A stretch of DNA of 64,000 bases. It comes from Haliangium sp963772315. GTDB taxonomy: Bacteria; Myxococcota_A; Polyangia; Haliangiales; Haliangiaceae. How positions within the stretch are numbered: position 1 is the first letter of the stretch; the number at the start of each line of letters is the position of its first letter. Under the pieces are notes generated by a model, which did no database searches, was not told the origin of the DNA, and saw nothing but the letters and a program-made list of their open reading frames with translations. This document shows, one piece after another, positions 48,565 through 64,000 of this stretch. Position numbers and translations under genes: made by a program. Location: the NCBI GenBank assembly GCA_963772315.1, contig CAVYWJ010000004.1, positions 3,968,001-4,032,000 of the forward strand, given 5' to 3'.

Positions 48565-49202
48565 GGCTCGTGCCTCTCGAGGTGCTGGCGGAGCTTCTCG
48601 AGCCCCGCGAATAGCCGCGACTTCACCGTGCCCACGGGGATGTCGAGCACGTCCGAGATCTCCTCGTACGAGAGCTCGCTGGCAAAGCGCAGGACCACCA
48701 CCTCGCGCAGCTTGTCGCTGAGCGTGGCCAGCGCGCCCTCGACCTCGCGGCGGCGCTCGCGCGCCAGCACGCTGTCCGCGGACTGCCCGTGGATCTCCTC
48801 GGGCGCCACCGCTGCCAGCTCGCGCAGGCGCTGGTCCCGGCGCGCGTCGGCCCGGTGGCTGGCGCGGCACTGGTTGAGCACCAGCCGGTACAGGTACGAC
48901 GAGAACTTCCCGTGCGCCCGGTAGTCCGGCAGCGCCCGGTACAGCTGCAGGAAGCTGTTCTGGGCCACGTCGGTGGCCGCGGCCGTGCTGCCCATGTACT
49001 TGGCGGCGATGCGCAGCACCGTGCGCTGGTGGCGGCGGACCAGCGCGTCGAACGCGGCCGCGACGCGGCCGCGCGCGAGCAGCATGAGGTCGTCGTCGCT
49101 GCGCTCGGTCAGCGGCATCTCGCCGGCAGCAGCGACCGCGGTGGCGACCGCCTCCGCGTCAGTGGCAGAGCGCCGGGGGTGGAGGGGAATGATCTCGGCC
49201 AT
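48561..49202 (-). CDS. ECF-type RNA polymerase sigma factor
   Basis: 213 residues with both regions needed: sigma-2 (about 45-115; FDALVRRHQRTVLRIAAKYM, VAQNSFLQLYRAL, FSSYLYRLVLNQCR) and sigma-4 (about 155-205; LREVVVLRFASELSYEEISD, IPVGTVKSRLFAGLEKLR). No region 3 and no extra C-terminal domain. The gene heads a run of three genes with overlapping codons: sigma factor, membrane anti-sigma-like protein, caspase. The likely job is to activate this operon and others when the anti-sigma protein senses an envelope signal. Confidence 0.94.
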   Translation of the reverse strand: MAEIIPLHPRRSATDAEAVATAVAAAGEMPLTERSDDDLMLLARGRVAAAFDALVRRHQRTVLRIAAKYMGSTAAATDVAQNSFLQLYRALPDYRAHGKFSSYLYRLVLNQCRASHRADARRDQRLRELAAVAPEEIHGQSADSVLARERRREVEGALATLSDKLREVVVLRFASELSYEEISDVLDIPVGTVKSRLFAGLEKLRQHLERHEP

Positions 49203-49251
49203 GGACAGCCCGCTGAGGTCTTCACCGGGTCAAATGCGCGCCAGCGGCGAA

Positions 49252-49257
49252 AGGTTC
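49252..49257 (-). promoter_or_regulatory. possible ECF -35 box (GAACCT) upstream of the sigma gene
   Basis: On the minus strand GAACCT lies about 50 bp before the sigma factor ATG, resembling the AAC-containing -35 element typical of ECF promoters. I do not see a convincing -10 element 16-17 bp on, so this is only a hint of autoregulation. Confidence 0.25.
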
Positions 49258-49301
49258 GGTCCGCCCGCGATTTTTTCGACGTTGCCCCGGACGGCCAGGC
49301 G

Positions 49302-50492
49302 TCAGGCCGGAGCCGCGGCCCGCGCGCCCGGCGCGAAGCGGATCGGCAGGCGTGCCGGGCCGTGCACGTGCAGCGCCTTGCGCGGCTCCCAGGGCTCACC
49401 GCTGGCCAGCTCGAAGTCCTTCACCCGCTGCAGCAGATCCGCCAGGGCGATCCGGGCCTCCAGGCGCGCGAGCGGGGCGCCCAGGCAGAAGTGGATGCCG
49501 TGCCCGAACGCGATGTGCTGGTTGGGCTCGCGCGCGATGTCGAAGCGCCCCGGGTCGCGGAACTGCTGCGGATCGTGGTTCGCGGCGCCGATCATCGGCA
49601 GCACCAGCTGCCCGGCCGGGATCACCTGACCGTGCACCTCGACGTCGCGCCGGGTCGCCCGGAACATCCACTGGACCGGCGAGCGGTAGCGCAGGATCTC
49701 CTCGATGGCCAGGGGCAGCAGCGCGGGCGTCGCCAGCAGCCGGGCGAGCTCGGCCGGCTGCTCGATGAAGCACAGGATCGCGTTGTTGAGCAGGTTCGTG
49801 GTGGTCTCGGTGCCGGCGACCAGCAGGAGCTGGAAGAAGCCCAGGATCTCCTCTTCGGTCAGCCGCTCGCCGTCAACCTCGGCCTCGACCAGCCGGGTCA
49901 AAAGATCGTCGTGCGGGGTGGCCCGCCGCTCTGCCAGCAGGCTGCCGAGGTAGGCGCTCATCTCGGCCGTGGCCGCGGTGAACTCCGTGGCCGCCTTGGC
50001 CGCCTCCTCGCCGCCCGAGACGTCGTAGCCGAGGTTGAGGATCGCCTCGCTCCAGCGCGTGAACCGGGGCCGGTCCGAGGCCGGGATGCCGAGCATCTCG
50101 GCGATCACGAACATCGGCAGGGGCACCGAGCAGTCCTCGGCCAGATCCATCTGCCCGCGCTCGATCGTCTGGTCGAGGAGCTCGCGCGACAGCTGGCGGA
50201 TCAGCGGCTCCAGGCTCGCGATCGACCGCGGGGTGAAGGCCCGCATGATGAGTCCGCGCAGCTTGGTGTGACGCGTGGGGTCGAAGAAGATGAACCACGC
50301 GGGGTTGTGCCGGCCCGTGAGCTCCATGCTGGAGCTGAACGCGTCGTGATCGGTCAGCGACCGCTTCACGCCGTCGTAGTCGAAGAGCATCCAGGCGCCG
50401 GACGCCGGGTCGTGCACCACGGGAGAGGCGTTCCGGATCTGCTCGTACACGGGAAAGGGATTGCGGCGCATCTCATGCGAGACCAGGTTCAT
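49302..50492 (-). CDS. cytochrome P450
   Basis: 396 residues, normal for a bacterial class I P450. The landmarks are all present: I-helix AGTETTTN (oxygen activation), the EEILRYRSP ExxR motif, the meander near RDPGRFDIARE, and the heme loop FGHGIHFCLGAP with the axial Cys at about residue 336. It has no membrane anchor and must receive electrons from a separate ferredoxin. The sequence is closest in style to CYP107/CYP109-like soluble enzymes that hydroxylate fatty acids, steroids or polyketides; the substrate is unknown. The start ATG at 50492 is preceded by an in-frame GTG. Confidence 0.95.
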   Translation of the reverse strand: MNLVSHEMRRNPFPVYEQIRNASPVVHDPASGAWMLFDYDGVKRSLTDHDAFSSSMELTGRHNPAWFIFFDPTRHTKLRGLIMRAFTPRSIASLEPLIRQLSRELLDQTIERGQMDLAEDCSVPLPMFVIAEMLGIPASDRPRFTRWSEAILNLGYDVSGGEEAAKAATEFTAATAEMSAYLGSLLAERRATPHDDLLTRLVEAEVDGERLTEEEILGFFQLLLVAGTETTTNLLNNAILCFIEQPAELARLLATPALLPLAIEEILRYRSPVQWMFRATRRDVEVHGQVIPAGQLVLPMIGAANHDPQQFRDPGRFDIAREPNQHIAFGHGIHFCLGAPLARLEARIALADLLQRVKDFELASGEPWEPRKALHVHGPARLPIRFAPGARAAAPA

Positions 50493-50720
50493 CACGGCTC
50501 ATGACCTCCGTCGCAACAAGCACCGCGCACGATATCACGGCAGGTTCTCGCCCCGCTGTGCCCTTGGTCTCGGGACACCTGGCGCCTGGCGCGATCTCCG
50601 GCTCACGCCCGGGCCGCCGCCGTGTCGGTCATGTGCGCGCCGAGCGACGTCGAGAGACACGCCGGGCCGCCTGCCCGCGCCGTCCCGGACGGAGCGACGG
50701 AACCGAGGCCGAAACTGTCG

Positions 50721-50758
50721 CCGAAAACAGAAAACGCGACCTCCGAAGAGGTCGCGTT
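50721..50758 (-). terminator. intrinsic terminator of the initiator tRNA
   Basis: On the minus strand AACGCGACCTC, a TTCG loop and GAGGTCGCGTT make a perfect 11-bp stem (50733-50758), followed directly by TTTCTGTTTTC. It starts 14 bp after the tRNA 3' end, an ideal rho-independent terminator. Confidence 0.9.
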
Positions 50759-50771
50759 GTTCCGCGCTGAT

Positions 50772-50850
<79 letters not shown>

Positions 50851-50977
50851 GAGTGATGACGTTTCTAGTCGAGGGCGCGGATCTTGTCAAGCAAGCCCAT
50901 GCGATTTATCGGCGCGCCTCCGCAGCCGGCGCAGCGCGGGTCCGGGCCCTATGCGAAGATGCCTGCAAGGAGACACC

Positions 50978-51846
<869 letters not shown>

Positions 51847-51883
51847 GTGGCAGACGACACACTGCAGCAGCGAGGAGATCGTC

Positions 51884-53146
<1,263 letters not shown>

Positions 53147-53193
53147 GCGCCATCGTCGCTGCAGGCGGCTCCCGAGGCGGACGCCGGGCGGGG

Positions 53194-53740
53194 CGACCGG
53201 GCCCCGGTCTGCTCCAGAGCAGACTCTTTCCGACTCGACCGGGCCCCGGTCTGCTCCAGAGCAGACTTTTTCCGATGCGACCGGGCTCAGGCCTGCTCCA
53301 GAGCAGACTTTTTTCGAAGCGACCGGGCTCGGGCCTGCTCCAGAGCAGACTTTTTCCGACTCGACCGGGCTCCGGTCTGCTCCAGAGCAGACTTTTCTCG
53401 AAGCGACCGGGCTCGGGCCTGCTCCAGAGCAGACGCCGGGCCGGTCAACCGGGTCGCGGTGTGCTTCGGAGCAGACACCGGGCCGGTCGCTCCGGCAAAT
53501 GTCTGCTTCGGAGCAGACGCCGGGCCGGTCGCTCCGGCAAATGTCTGCTTCGGAGCAGACACCGGGCCGGTCGACCGGGTCAGGGTGTGCTTCGGAGCAG
53601 ACGCCGGGCCGGTCGACCGGGTCGCGGTGTGCTTCGGAGCAGACGCCGGGCCGGTCGACCGGGTCGCGGTGTGCTTCGCAGCGCACGCCGGGCCGGTCGC
53701 TTCGATGGACGTCTGTATCCGGCGCAGATACCCGGCCGGT
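53194..53740. repeat. 42-bp palindromic tandem array (array 3)
   Basis: Twelve units of exactly 42 bp from 53194 (starts at 53194, 53236, 53278 and so on to 53656) and a degenerate thirteenth. Every unit begins with CGACCGGG or CGCTCCGG and holds a palindrome: TCTGCTCCAGAGCAGA in units 1-6, TGCTTCGGAGCA in units 7-11. Units 1-5 end in a T-tract; later ones end in GCCGGGCCGGT, which joins the next unit to make CCGGTCGACCGG. Two unit types are therefore present, with unit 6 a hybrid. Confidence 0.93.
53207..53430 (+). terminator. series of terminator-like hairpins in array 3
   Basis: In units 1-5 on the plus strand the stem TCTGCTC/GAGCAGA is followed at once by TCTTT, TTTTT, TTTTTT, TTTTT or TTTT. 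Each has the layout of a rho-independent terminator. They come 42 bp apart, beginning 60 bp after the acyl-CoA dehydrogenase stop codon; the sixth hairpin at 53413-53434 lacks the T-tract. Confidence 0.6.
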
Positions 53741-53834
53741 CGACCTGCCTCCGAGAACCGCCGTCCTCCGTCGATGCAGCGCGCAGGCCGTGCACGGTGA
53801 CTGGCTCGCCCCGTCGCATTAGTATCGCTCCCAG

Positions 53835-54305
53835 ATGCCCGAGACGTTCCTCCAATCCTCGGTCCGGCTGTGGGTTCTCGCCCACGCGGCCGGCGCCATT
53901 GTGCTGGTCGGCGCATCGACGCATCAATTCCTCGTCACGCTCGGCTACCTGCGCGGGCGGTACCGACTGCGGCTGGGCCGCATCTACGCGGCCACCGTGC
54001 TGGTGACGTACCTGATCACATTCGGCCTGGGCAGCCTCGCCTATCCAACGTACCGCTACCACGTCCGCGGGCTGTACCTCGATCGCTACGAGGTCTGGGC
54101 CTCCAACCTGTTCGACATCAAAGAAAACTTCGCGTCGATCGGGCTGCCGCTGGTCGTCGCCGTGTTCCTGCTGAGCCGGACCATGGAGCCGAAAGAAGAT
54201 CGCGCCCTGCTCTTCGGATACGCGGCCTCGGTCTTCCTGGTGACGGCGATCGTGTGGTTCAACGTGGTGTCGGGGCTGCTCATCACCATGGCCAGGGGGG
54301 TGTGA
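53835..54305 (+). CDS. four-helix membrane protein of unknown function
   Basis: 156 residues with four hydrophobic segments at about 13-34, 47-68, 92-112 and 124-150. His15 and His29 (LAHAAG, STHQFLV) in the first helix and other polar residues could bind a cofactor, but no family is recognised. The second gene of the pair follows 3 bp downstream, so the two probably form a complex. Confidence 0.65.
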   Translation: MPETFLQSSVRLWVLAHAAGAIVLVGASTHQFLVTLGYLRGRYRLRLGRIYAATVLVTYLITFGLGSLAYPTYRYHVRGLYLDRYEVWASNLFDIKENFASIGLPLVVAVFLLSRTMEPKEDRALLFGYAASVFLVTAIVWFNVVSGLLITMARGV

Positions 54306-54308
54306 GCC

Positions 54309-54692
54309 GTGAAGCGCGCGCAGGCCATCTACGTGGCGAGCTGCATGGCGACCATCGCCTTCGCGCTGGCCTTCGTCTACCCGTCGGTCTCGCCGACACC
54401 CGTGCTCTGGTACTACCCGCTCGAACATCGCTGGGCGTACCAGCTCCAGCCGAGCGGCCTGGCCATGGACTGGTACGGGCGCACGCTGCTCGCTGCCTTC
54501 GTGAGCGTCGCGGTGTTCCTCGCCAGCTACGGCGTGGCCACGCGCATCCAGCGAACCAGCAGCCGCTTCTTCGGGCTCCTCGCCGGGTGGATGATCACGG
54601 CCGTCGTGATGGTGATGTTCCTCTACGCGTGGCAGCTGGCGCACCGGCAGCCCGTGCCGGCGCCGCTGCCGCCCGGCTACATTCCCCGTTAG
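54309..54692 (+). CDS. three-helix membrane protein of unknown function
   Basis: 127 residues from a GTG at 54309, 3 bp after the preceding stop codon. Hydrophobic segments lie at about 8-26, 58-78 and 87-110. A loop with WYYPLEHRWAYQLQPSG lies between the first and second helix, probably outside. The C-terminus is Pro-rich. It is tightly linked to the upstream four-helix protein; neither is recognised. Confidence 0.6.
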   Translation: MKRAQAIYVASCMATIAFALAFVYPSVSPTPVLWYYPLEHRWAYQLQPSGLAMDWYGRTLLAAFVSVAVFLASYGVATRIQRTSSRFFGLLAGWMITAVVMVMFLYAWQLAHRQPVPAPLPPGYIPR

Positions 54693-54708
54693 TAGCAGCG
54701 GCCCCGGG

Positions 54709-56375
<1,667 letters not shown>

Positions 56376-56379
<4 letters not shown>

Positions 56380-56660
56380 GATTGTCTCCACACGCGTCGC
56401 TTGACCTGGCTCCACAGGCCCGCGAGCACGCGGCGTAGCTGGGTGGCATCATCCGGCGGCGGCGTGCGCGGTCCCACGACGAACAGCCCCACCAGACCCG
56501 ACGCGACCACGCCGTAGACCAGGAGCTTGGCCCCTGGCACGAAGGCCACCAGCAGGAAGAGCCCGAAGGCGGCGATGGCCGCGGCCGAGCCGGCCCTGAT
56601 GCCGAAGTAGTAGGCCGTGAGCAGGCCTATGAACAATGCAGCCAGAATCATGGCGGCCAT
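56376..56660 (-). CDS. small two-helix membrane protein
   Basis: 94 residues from the ATG at 56660 (an alternative is 56651). Three to four hydrophobic stretches follow each other: MILAALFIGLLTAYYFGI, AAIAAFGLFLLVAFVPG and LLVYGVVASGLVGLFVVG. A basic C-terminus ends in VKRRVWRQS. Its stop overlaps the start of the glucosidase gene, so translation is coupled. No family recognised. Confidence 0.6.
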
Positions 56661-56717
56661 TCTAGCCCGATTGCAGGCCACGGCGCAGCGCCCGACCAGC
56701 GGGCCCGGCGCCGGCGG

Positions 56718-58850
<2,133 letters not shown>

Positions 58851-58880
58851 AATCATCGCTTTCCAGGGGCCCGTGGCCCG

Positions 58881-60644
58881 TCACATGCAGTTGGTCGTGA
58901 TACTGAAGGAGAACTTGCGCACGTCGCCGTCGCTCACCGAGGTGCTGCCGCGGGAGATTTCCTTGAAACACTCCACCTGGCGCAGCGCCTCCTCGACCGC
59001 GTCGATCTCGGGGCTCGACTTGGCCGTGGCCTCGAACGTGATCTTGCCCGGGCGAATGTCCAGTCTCTCGACGTCGAGGGTCACCTTGCTGCTGTCCGGC
59101 AGCTTGGCGTTGAGCTCGACCATGATGTCGTACGCGGTCATGCGCGGCAGCGGCGACTTCTTGGCGCCGGTCTTGCCGCCCATCCGGTCCATGACCGCGG
59201 ACGCGCTCAGCTGCTCGCCGAAGGCCGCGGTGGTCTCCAGGGCCACGCGGGTATCGAGCGCGGCCTCTGCCCGGCGCAGCTTGAAGAGCTCGGCGTAGCC
59301 ATTGAACGTGGCAAACGCCAGCAGCACCACGACCGCGACCATGAGCGCGGGCGCCTTCTCGCGCAGGAACGAGAGGTCGGCCTTGTAGGTGAGCTCGCCC
59401 TGGCGCAGGTCGAAGCGCGGCCGGCCGCCGGCGCACTCCATGGACAGGCCCGCGGCGACGCAGGCCGTGTCCACGGGCGCGCCCACCGCTGCCAGCTTGT
59501 CGCCGAGCAAGGTGCGGGCGTGCTCCGGACCCAGGCGCGTGGCCGGGATGCCCAGGGACTCGGTCAGGAACGAGGACACGCCGCCCAGGCGGCTGCCGCC
59601 GCCCACGAGCACCGCGCGGTTGGCCGTGGCGCCGGTCTTGGCGCGACAGCTCTGCAAGGTGCGGCGCAGCTCGCGCGCCAGCGTGTCGATCTCGCGCGCC
59701 ACGGTGTCGTGCATGCGCCGCTGCTGATCCGAGCTCGCGGGCTCGGACGCCGAGGCGACGAAGCCCATCCGGTGCTTGGCCTGCTCGGCGTCCTCGAGCG
59801 ACATGTGCCAGGCACGGCGGATCGCCTCGGTCACGTCCCGGCTGCCGCGAGCGATGCTGCGCGCGTACAACGGCTTGCCGCCGGCCACCACGCAGACCTG
59901 GGTGCGCGTGTGACCCATGTCGATGATCGCGATCGGGCCGGACGGCGCCGTGAACGCGGGCTCGCCGGGCGCGGTCGCGCCGGTCTCGAGGCGCTCGGCC
60001 AGGGCCGCATAGACCGCAGGCGACGCCACCACGCCGCGCGGCTCGAGCCCGTGCGGGGTGAGCAGATCGATGAGCTGCCGGGCGCGCTGGATCTCCATGG
60101 CGCAGGCCAGGATGCGCATGCCCTCGGTCGCGGACGCGACCCGGCCGTGGGCGTAGACGCCGGCCGCGCCGGCCGCGCCGCCGCGAACCGCGGTGGGATC
60201 GTCGTCGTCGATGCCGGGCGCCGGCACAGGCTGCGCCGGCTCGCCCAGGGTCGCGCCGGACACGTGGCCCAGATCGGATGGCAGGCTCTCGAAGCCATAG
60301 ACCATCTCTTCGAGGTCGACGGGCAGGATGCCCTCGAGCTCGGCGCCCACCGCCTTCTCGAGATCCGGCCGGCGCAGGTTGCGGAAGCCGAACTCCAGCA
60401 CGTGGATGAACAGCTGGTCGCCCGAGGCCGCGACGTACGCGGTCTCGCCGCCGAGCTTGTGCTCGCGCGCCATCTCGCCGAGGGCACGCGCAGCGCGCTC
60501 CCAGGGCGGCTCGCCGTCGACGGCCGGTGCGGGCAGCGGGCGCTCGATCAGCTCCAGCGGCGTGACCTGTCGAAACCCCGGGGTCGCGACCAGCACCTTG
60601 ATCGAGTACGTGCCCAGATCGATGCCAAGGATACGCGTTGCCAT
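58881..60644 (-). CDS. gspL: type II secretion system protein GspL (PilM/actin-like plus periplasmic domain)
   Basis: 587 residues. The cytoplasmic part (1-400) has an actin/PilM fold: ILGIDLGTYSIKVLVA at the start, AIIDMGHTRTQVCVV, and RAVLVGGGSRLGGV with the last ATPase motif. One membrane helix lies near 425-445 (PALMVAVVVLLAFATFNGY) and a ferredoxin-like periplasmic domain ends the protein (KVTLDVERLDIRPGKITFE). GspL links the cytosolic ATPase GspE to GspM and the pseudopilus. The ATG at 60644 lies 2 bp after the gspK stop. Confidence 0.9.
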   Translation of the reverse strand: MATRILGIDLGTYSIKVLVATPGFRQVTPLELIERPLPAPAVDGEPPWERAARALGEMAREHKLGGETAYVAASGDQLFIHVLEFGFRNLRRPDLEKAVGAELEGILPVDLEEMVYGFESLPSDLGHVSGATLGEPAQPVPAPGIDDDDPTAVRGGAAGAAGVYAHGRVASATEGMRILACAMEIQRARQLIDLLTPHGLEPRGVVASPAVYAALAERLETGATAPGEPAFTAPSGPIAIIDMGHTRTQVCVVAGGKPLYARSIARGSRDVTEAIRRAWHMSLEDAEQAKHRMGFVASASEPASSDQQRRMHDTVAREIDTLARELRRTLQSCRAKTGATANRAVLVGGGSRLGGVSSFLTESLGIPATRLGPEHARTLLGDKLAAVGAPVDTACVAAGLSMECAGGRPRFDLRQGELTYKADLSFLREKAPALMVAVVVLLAFATFNGYAELFKLRRAEAALDTRVALETTAAFGEQLSASAVMDRMGGKTGAKKSPLPRMTAYDIMVELNAKLPDSSKVTLDVERLDIRPGKITFEATAKSSPEIDAVEEALRQVECFKEISRGSTSVSDGDVRKFSFSITTNCM

Positions 60645-60646
60645 GT

Positions 60647-62643
<1,997 letters not shown>

Positions 62644-62649
62644 GGTTGG

Positions 62650-63457
62650 TTACCTCCGCCGGTTGGGATCGCCCACGGGCGGCGTGCGCGTTCCTGAACC
62701 CTGGCCACTGCCTTGACCAGTGCCCTGGCCCGTACCGGGCGTGCCGCCGCCGGAGGCTTCCTCGCCGCCGCCGCCGAGACTGCCCACACCGGGCAGCACT
62801 TCCTGTATGGCGGCCGGATCCGTGAAGTAGCAGGCCACGACCATGGTCTGCTCCTCCTTGCCGACTTCCCAGGTCACGGTCAGCGTGACCTTGCGGATCG
62901 AGGCCTCGAGCACCTGGCGCAGGAGCTCGAACTGCGAGGAGATGAACGACGCGTCCGCGCTCGTGTCCTCGCCGGTGCCGGCGCCGGCGCCCATCGACAT
63001 GAACGAGCCGAGCAGACCACCGCCGGCCTGCTCGCCGCCGGCAGCGCTGCCCTCGCCTTCGCCCGCGCCTTCCTGCAGCGCTTGCAGCGAATTCAGACCC
63101 GGGAAGCTCTATCTTCTCGATCACGGCTTGCCAGCGGACCTCGGGCCAGCCCTGGTCCCCGAAGTCGTCATCCAGGGTCACGTTCAGCTCCTGGAAGCCC
63201 TCGCGCAGGAGCTGATCCTCGATCTCGTACATCTGGCCGCGCGCCAGGGCGGCGACCGTGCCGCGCATGGCCACTTCCTGGGTGAGGCGGACGTTGCCGG
63301 TGGTGCGGCCGAGGAGCCCGACCAGGGTGATCGACAGGATCGCCAGGGCCAGCATCACCTCGAGCAAGGTGAAACCGCCCCGGACGCGGCGTGGCCCGCG
63401 GGCGGACGGACGGACGTGAACGTCACGCCGAACGTCGAGACGGAGTCCACGTGTCAT
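62650..63457 (-). CDS. gspI: type II secretion minor pseudopilin GspI (one frameshift)
   Basis: About 269 residues after repair, longer than the usual 120-150. A basic leader of about 29 residues ends at RGG, followed by FTLLEVMLALAILSITLVGL, the pseudopilin helix with Glu5. The frame breaks near 63096 (KIELPG); removing one base gives LNSLQALQEGAGEGEG and leads through a Gly-rich, acidic insert to LRQVLEASIRKVTLTVTWE, the usual C-terminal strand. Gly/Thr-rich tail. The start ATG overlaps the preceding stop (ATGA). Confidence 0.85.
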
Positions 63458-64000
63458 CGCTCCTCCACCTCCTGGCCATCGGCGCGCTGGAGGAGATGCT
63501 CCTCGGGCTCGACCCGGCCGCTGCGAAACTCGACCCGACCGGTGAGCGCGTGCAGGAGCAACGTGTACGTGGTGCCGTCTGCGTCGGCCACCTCGATGGC
63601 GGACTTCTCGGCGTAGCCGAGCGGGAAGAAGTTGACGTAGACCGTCCCGTCGCGCTGCTCGCCCTCGAGGTGCTGGACGAACATGCGCGTGATGCGCAGC
63701 CCGTCCTCCTTGGCGATCCGGCGCTCGACGCCACGGCCCTGGGAGTCGAGGGTCTCGGCGTCGGCCGGGCGGCAGCTCGCGCCGCCCACGTTGCCGCCGG
63801 CGAGGTTGGTGGCCAGCTGGGTGGCCTCCTCGAGCGAGCCCGCGCTCAGGATTTCGGACGGGATGTCGCCACCAGCGCCAGCCCGCGGCATGAGCCCCGG
63901 GGGCAGCCCGCCGGGCAGACCGGGCATGCCTGGCAGGCCGCCGCCCAGGCCGGGCAGACCGCCAGCCTTGCCCAGGCCGCCGGGAAGACCGGGCATGCCG
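63454..64000 (-). CDS. gspH: probable type II secretion pseudopilin GspH, 5' end outside window
   Basis: Only the C-terminal 180 or so residues lie in the window; the frame continues past 64000. The end (EDGLRITRMFVQHLEGEQRD, VYVNFFPLGYAEKSAIEVAD, TYTLLLHALTGRVEF) matches the C-terminal beta-sheet of GspH. Before it lies a collagen-like stretch of repeated GLPG and GMPG steps (about 63890-64000), not a usual part of GspH. The identification rests on this C-terminus and the position before gspI, so it is likely but not proven. Confidence 0.7.
   Translation of the reverse strand, partial: GMPGLPGGLGKAGGLPGLGGGLPGMPGLPGGLPPGLMPRAGAGGDIPSEILSAGSLEEATQLATNLAGGNVGGASCRPADAETLDSQGRGVERRIAKEDGLRITRMFVQHLEGEQRDGTVYVNFFPLGYAEKSAIEVADADGTTYTLLLHALTGRVEFRSGRVEPEEHLLQRADGQEVEER

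Larger units (their letters stand above)
53147..53834. other. 688-bp intergenic region, no gene
   Basis: Most of it is the 42-bp array at 53194-53740, whose first units look like terminators. Because 42 is a multiple of three, long open frames run through on both strands with 14-residue repeats; I do not regard these as genes. GGCGGCTCCCGAGGCGGAC (from 53164) and the complement of 53743-53762 form an imperfect inverted pair around the array. Confidence 0.75.

Noticed and set aside
53287..53916. Open frames with a 14-residue repeat through array 3 on both strands, suggestive of a repeat protein.
   Set aside because: A 42-bp repeat without stops is open in several frames automatically. The palindromes and T-tracts explain the sequence better, and no start with a ribosome binding site is visible.

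Overview
The window is GC-rich DNA, densely packed with genes on both strands. Several features point to a myxobacterium-like member of Myxococcota, probably on the Haliangium/Kofleriaceae side: an encapsulated ferritin next to an encapsulin shell gene, a type II secretion cluster that ends in gspN, a caspase-family protein, a SET-domain protein, PP2C and giant TPR proteins, and many lipoproteins. The taxonomic call rests on gene content only.

Layout. 1-938: a 43-bp mosaic tandem array and non-coding DNA. 939-7574 (+): a hypothetical protein, a secreted alpha/beta hydrolase, a TauE/SafE permease and a heterodimeric ABC exporter pair. 7615-11625 (+): a large hybrid sensor kinase, then a SET-domain protein. 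11670-26712 (-): a PhoD-like phosphatase lipoprotein, a TPR protein of about 3,850 residues, and an Lgt-like transferase. 26862-27762: a second 43-bp array between two 122-bp inverted arms. 27904-33874 (+): a degenerate histidine phosphatase, a DsbA-like double domain, a PP2C-cNMP fusion, a GIDE-like protein and a DUF1206 protein. 34134-35344 (+): the encapsulated ferritin and encapsulin operon. 35397-41350 (-): an EEP nuclease, a universal stress protein, and type I hsdM/hsdS with no hsdR. 41491-42594 (+): a PolX-like HhH protein.

42676-50492 (-): two lipoproteins (one with Cx4CH motifs) and a tightly coupled run of ECF sigma factor, membrane anti-sigma-like protein and EF-hand caspase, then a P450. 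50721-53146: an initiator tRNA with a strong terminator, and a BKACE plus acyl-CoA dehydrogenase pair. 53194-53740: a 42-bp palindromic array whose first half looks like tandem intrinsic terminators. 53835-56660: small membrane proteins and a GH13 glucosidase. 56718-64000 (-): the type II secretion genes H-I-J-K-L-M-N, with H running off the window.

Two points affect how the annotation should be read. First, eleven genes carry one or two single-base frameshifts (about 13 in all) that split otherwise well-conserved proteins. They are most simply uncorrected assembly indels, so I give each as one CDS and name the break. Second, three arrays with unrelated sequences share a 42-43 bp period (four DNA turns) and a mosaic of two unit types. 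Together with the sigma/anti-sigma/caspase module and the encapsulin locus, they are the most interesting parts of the window.
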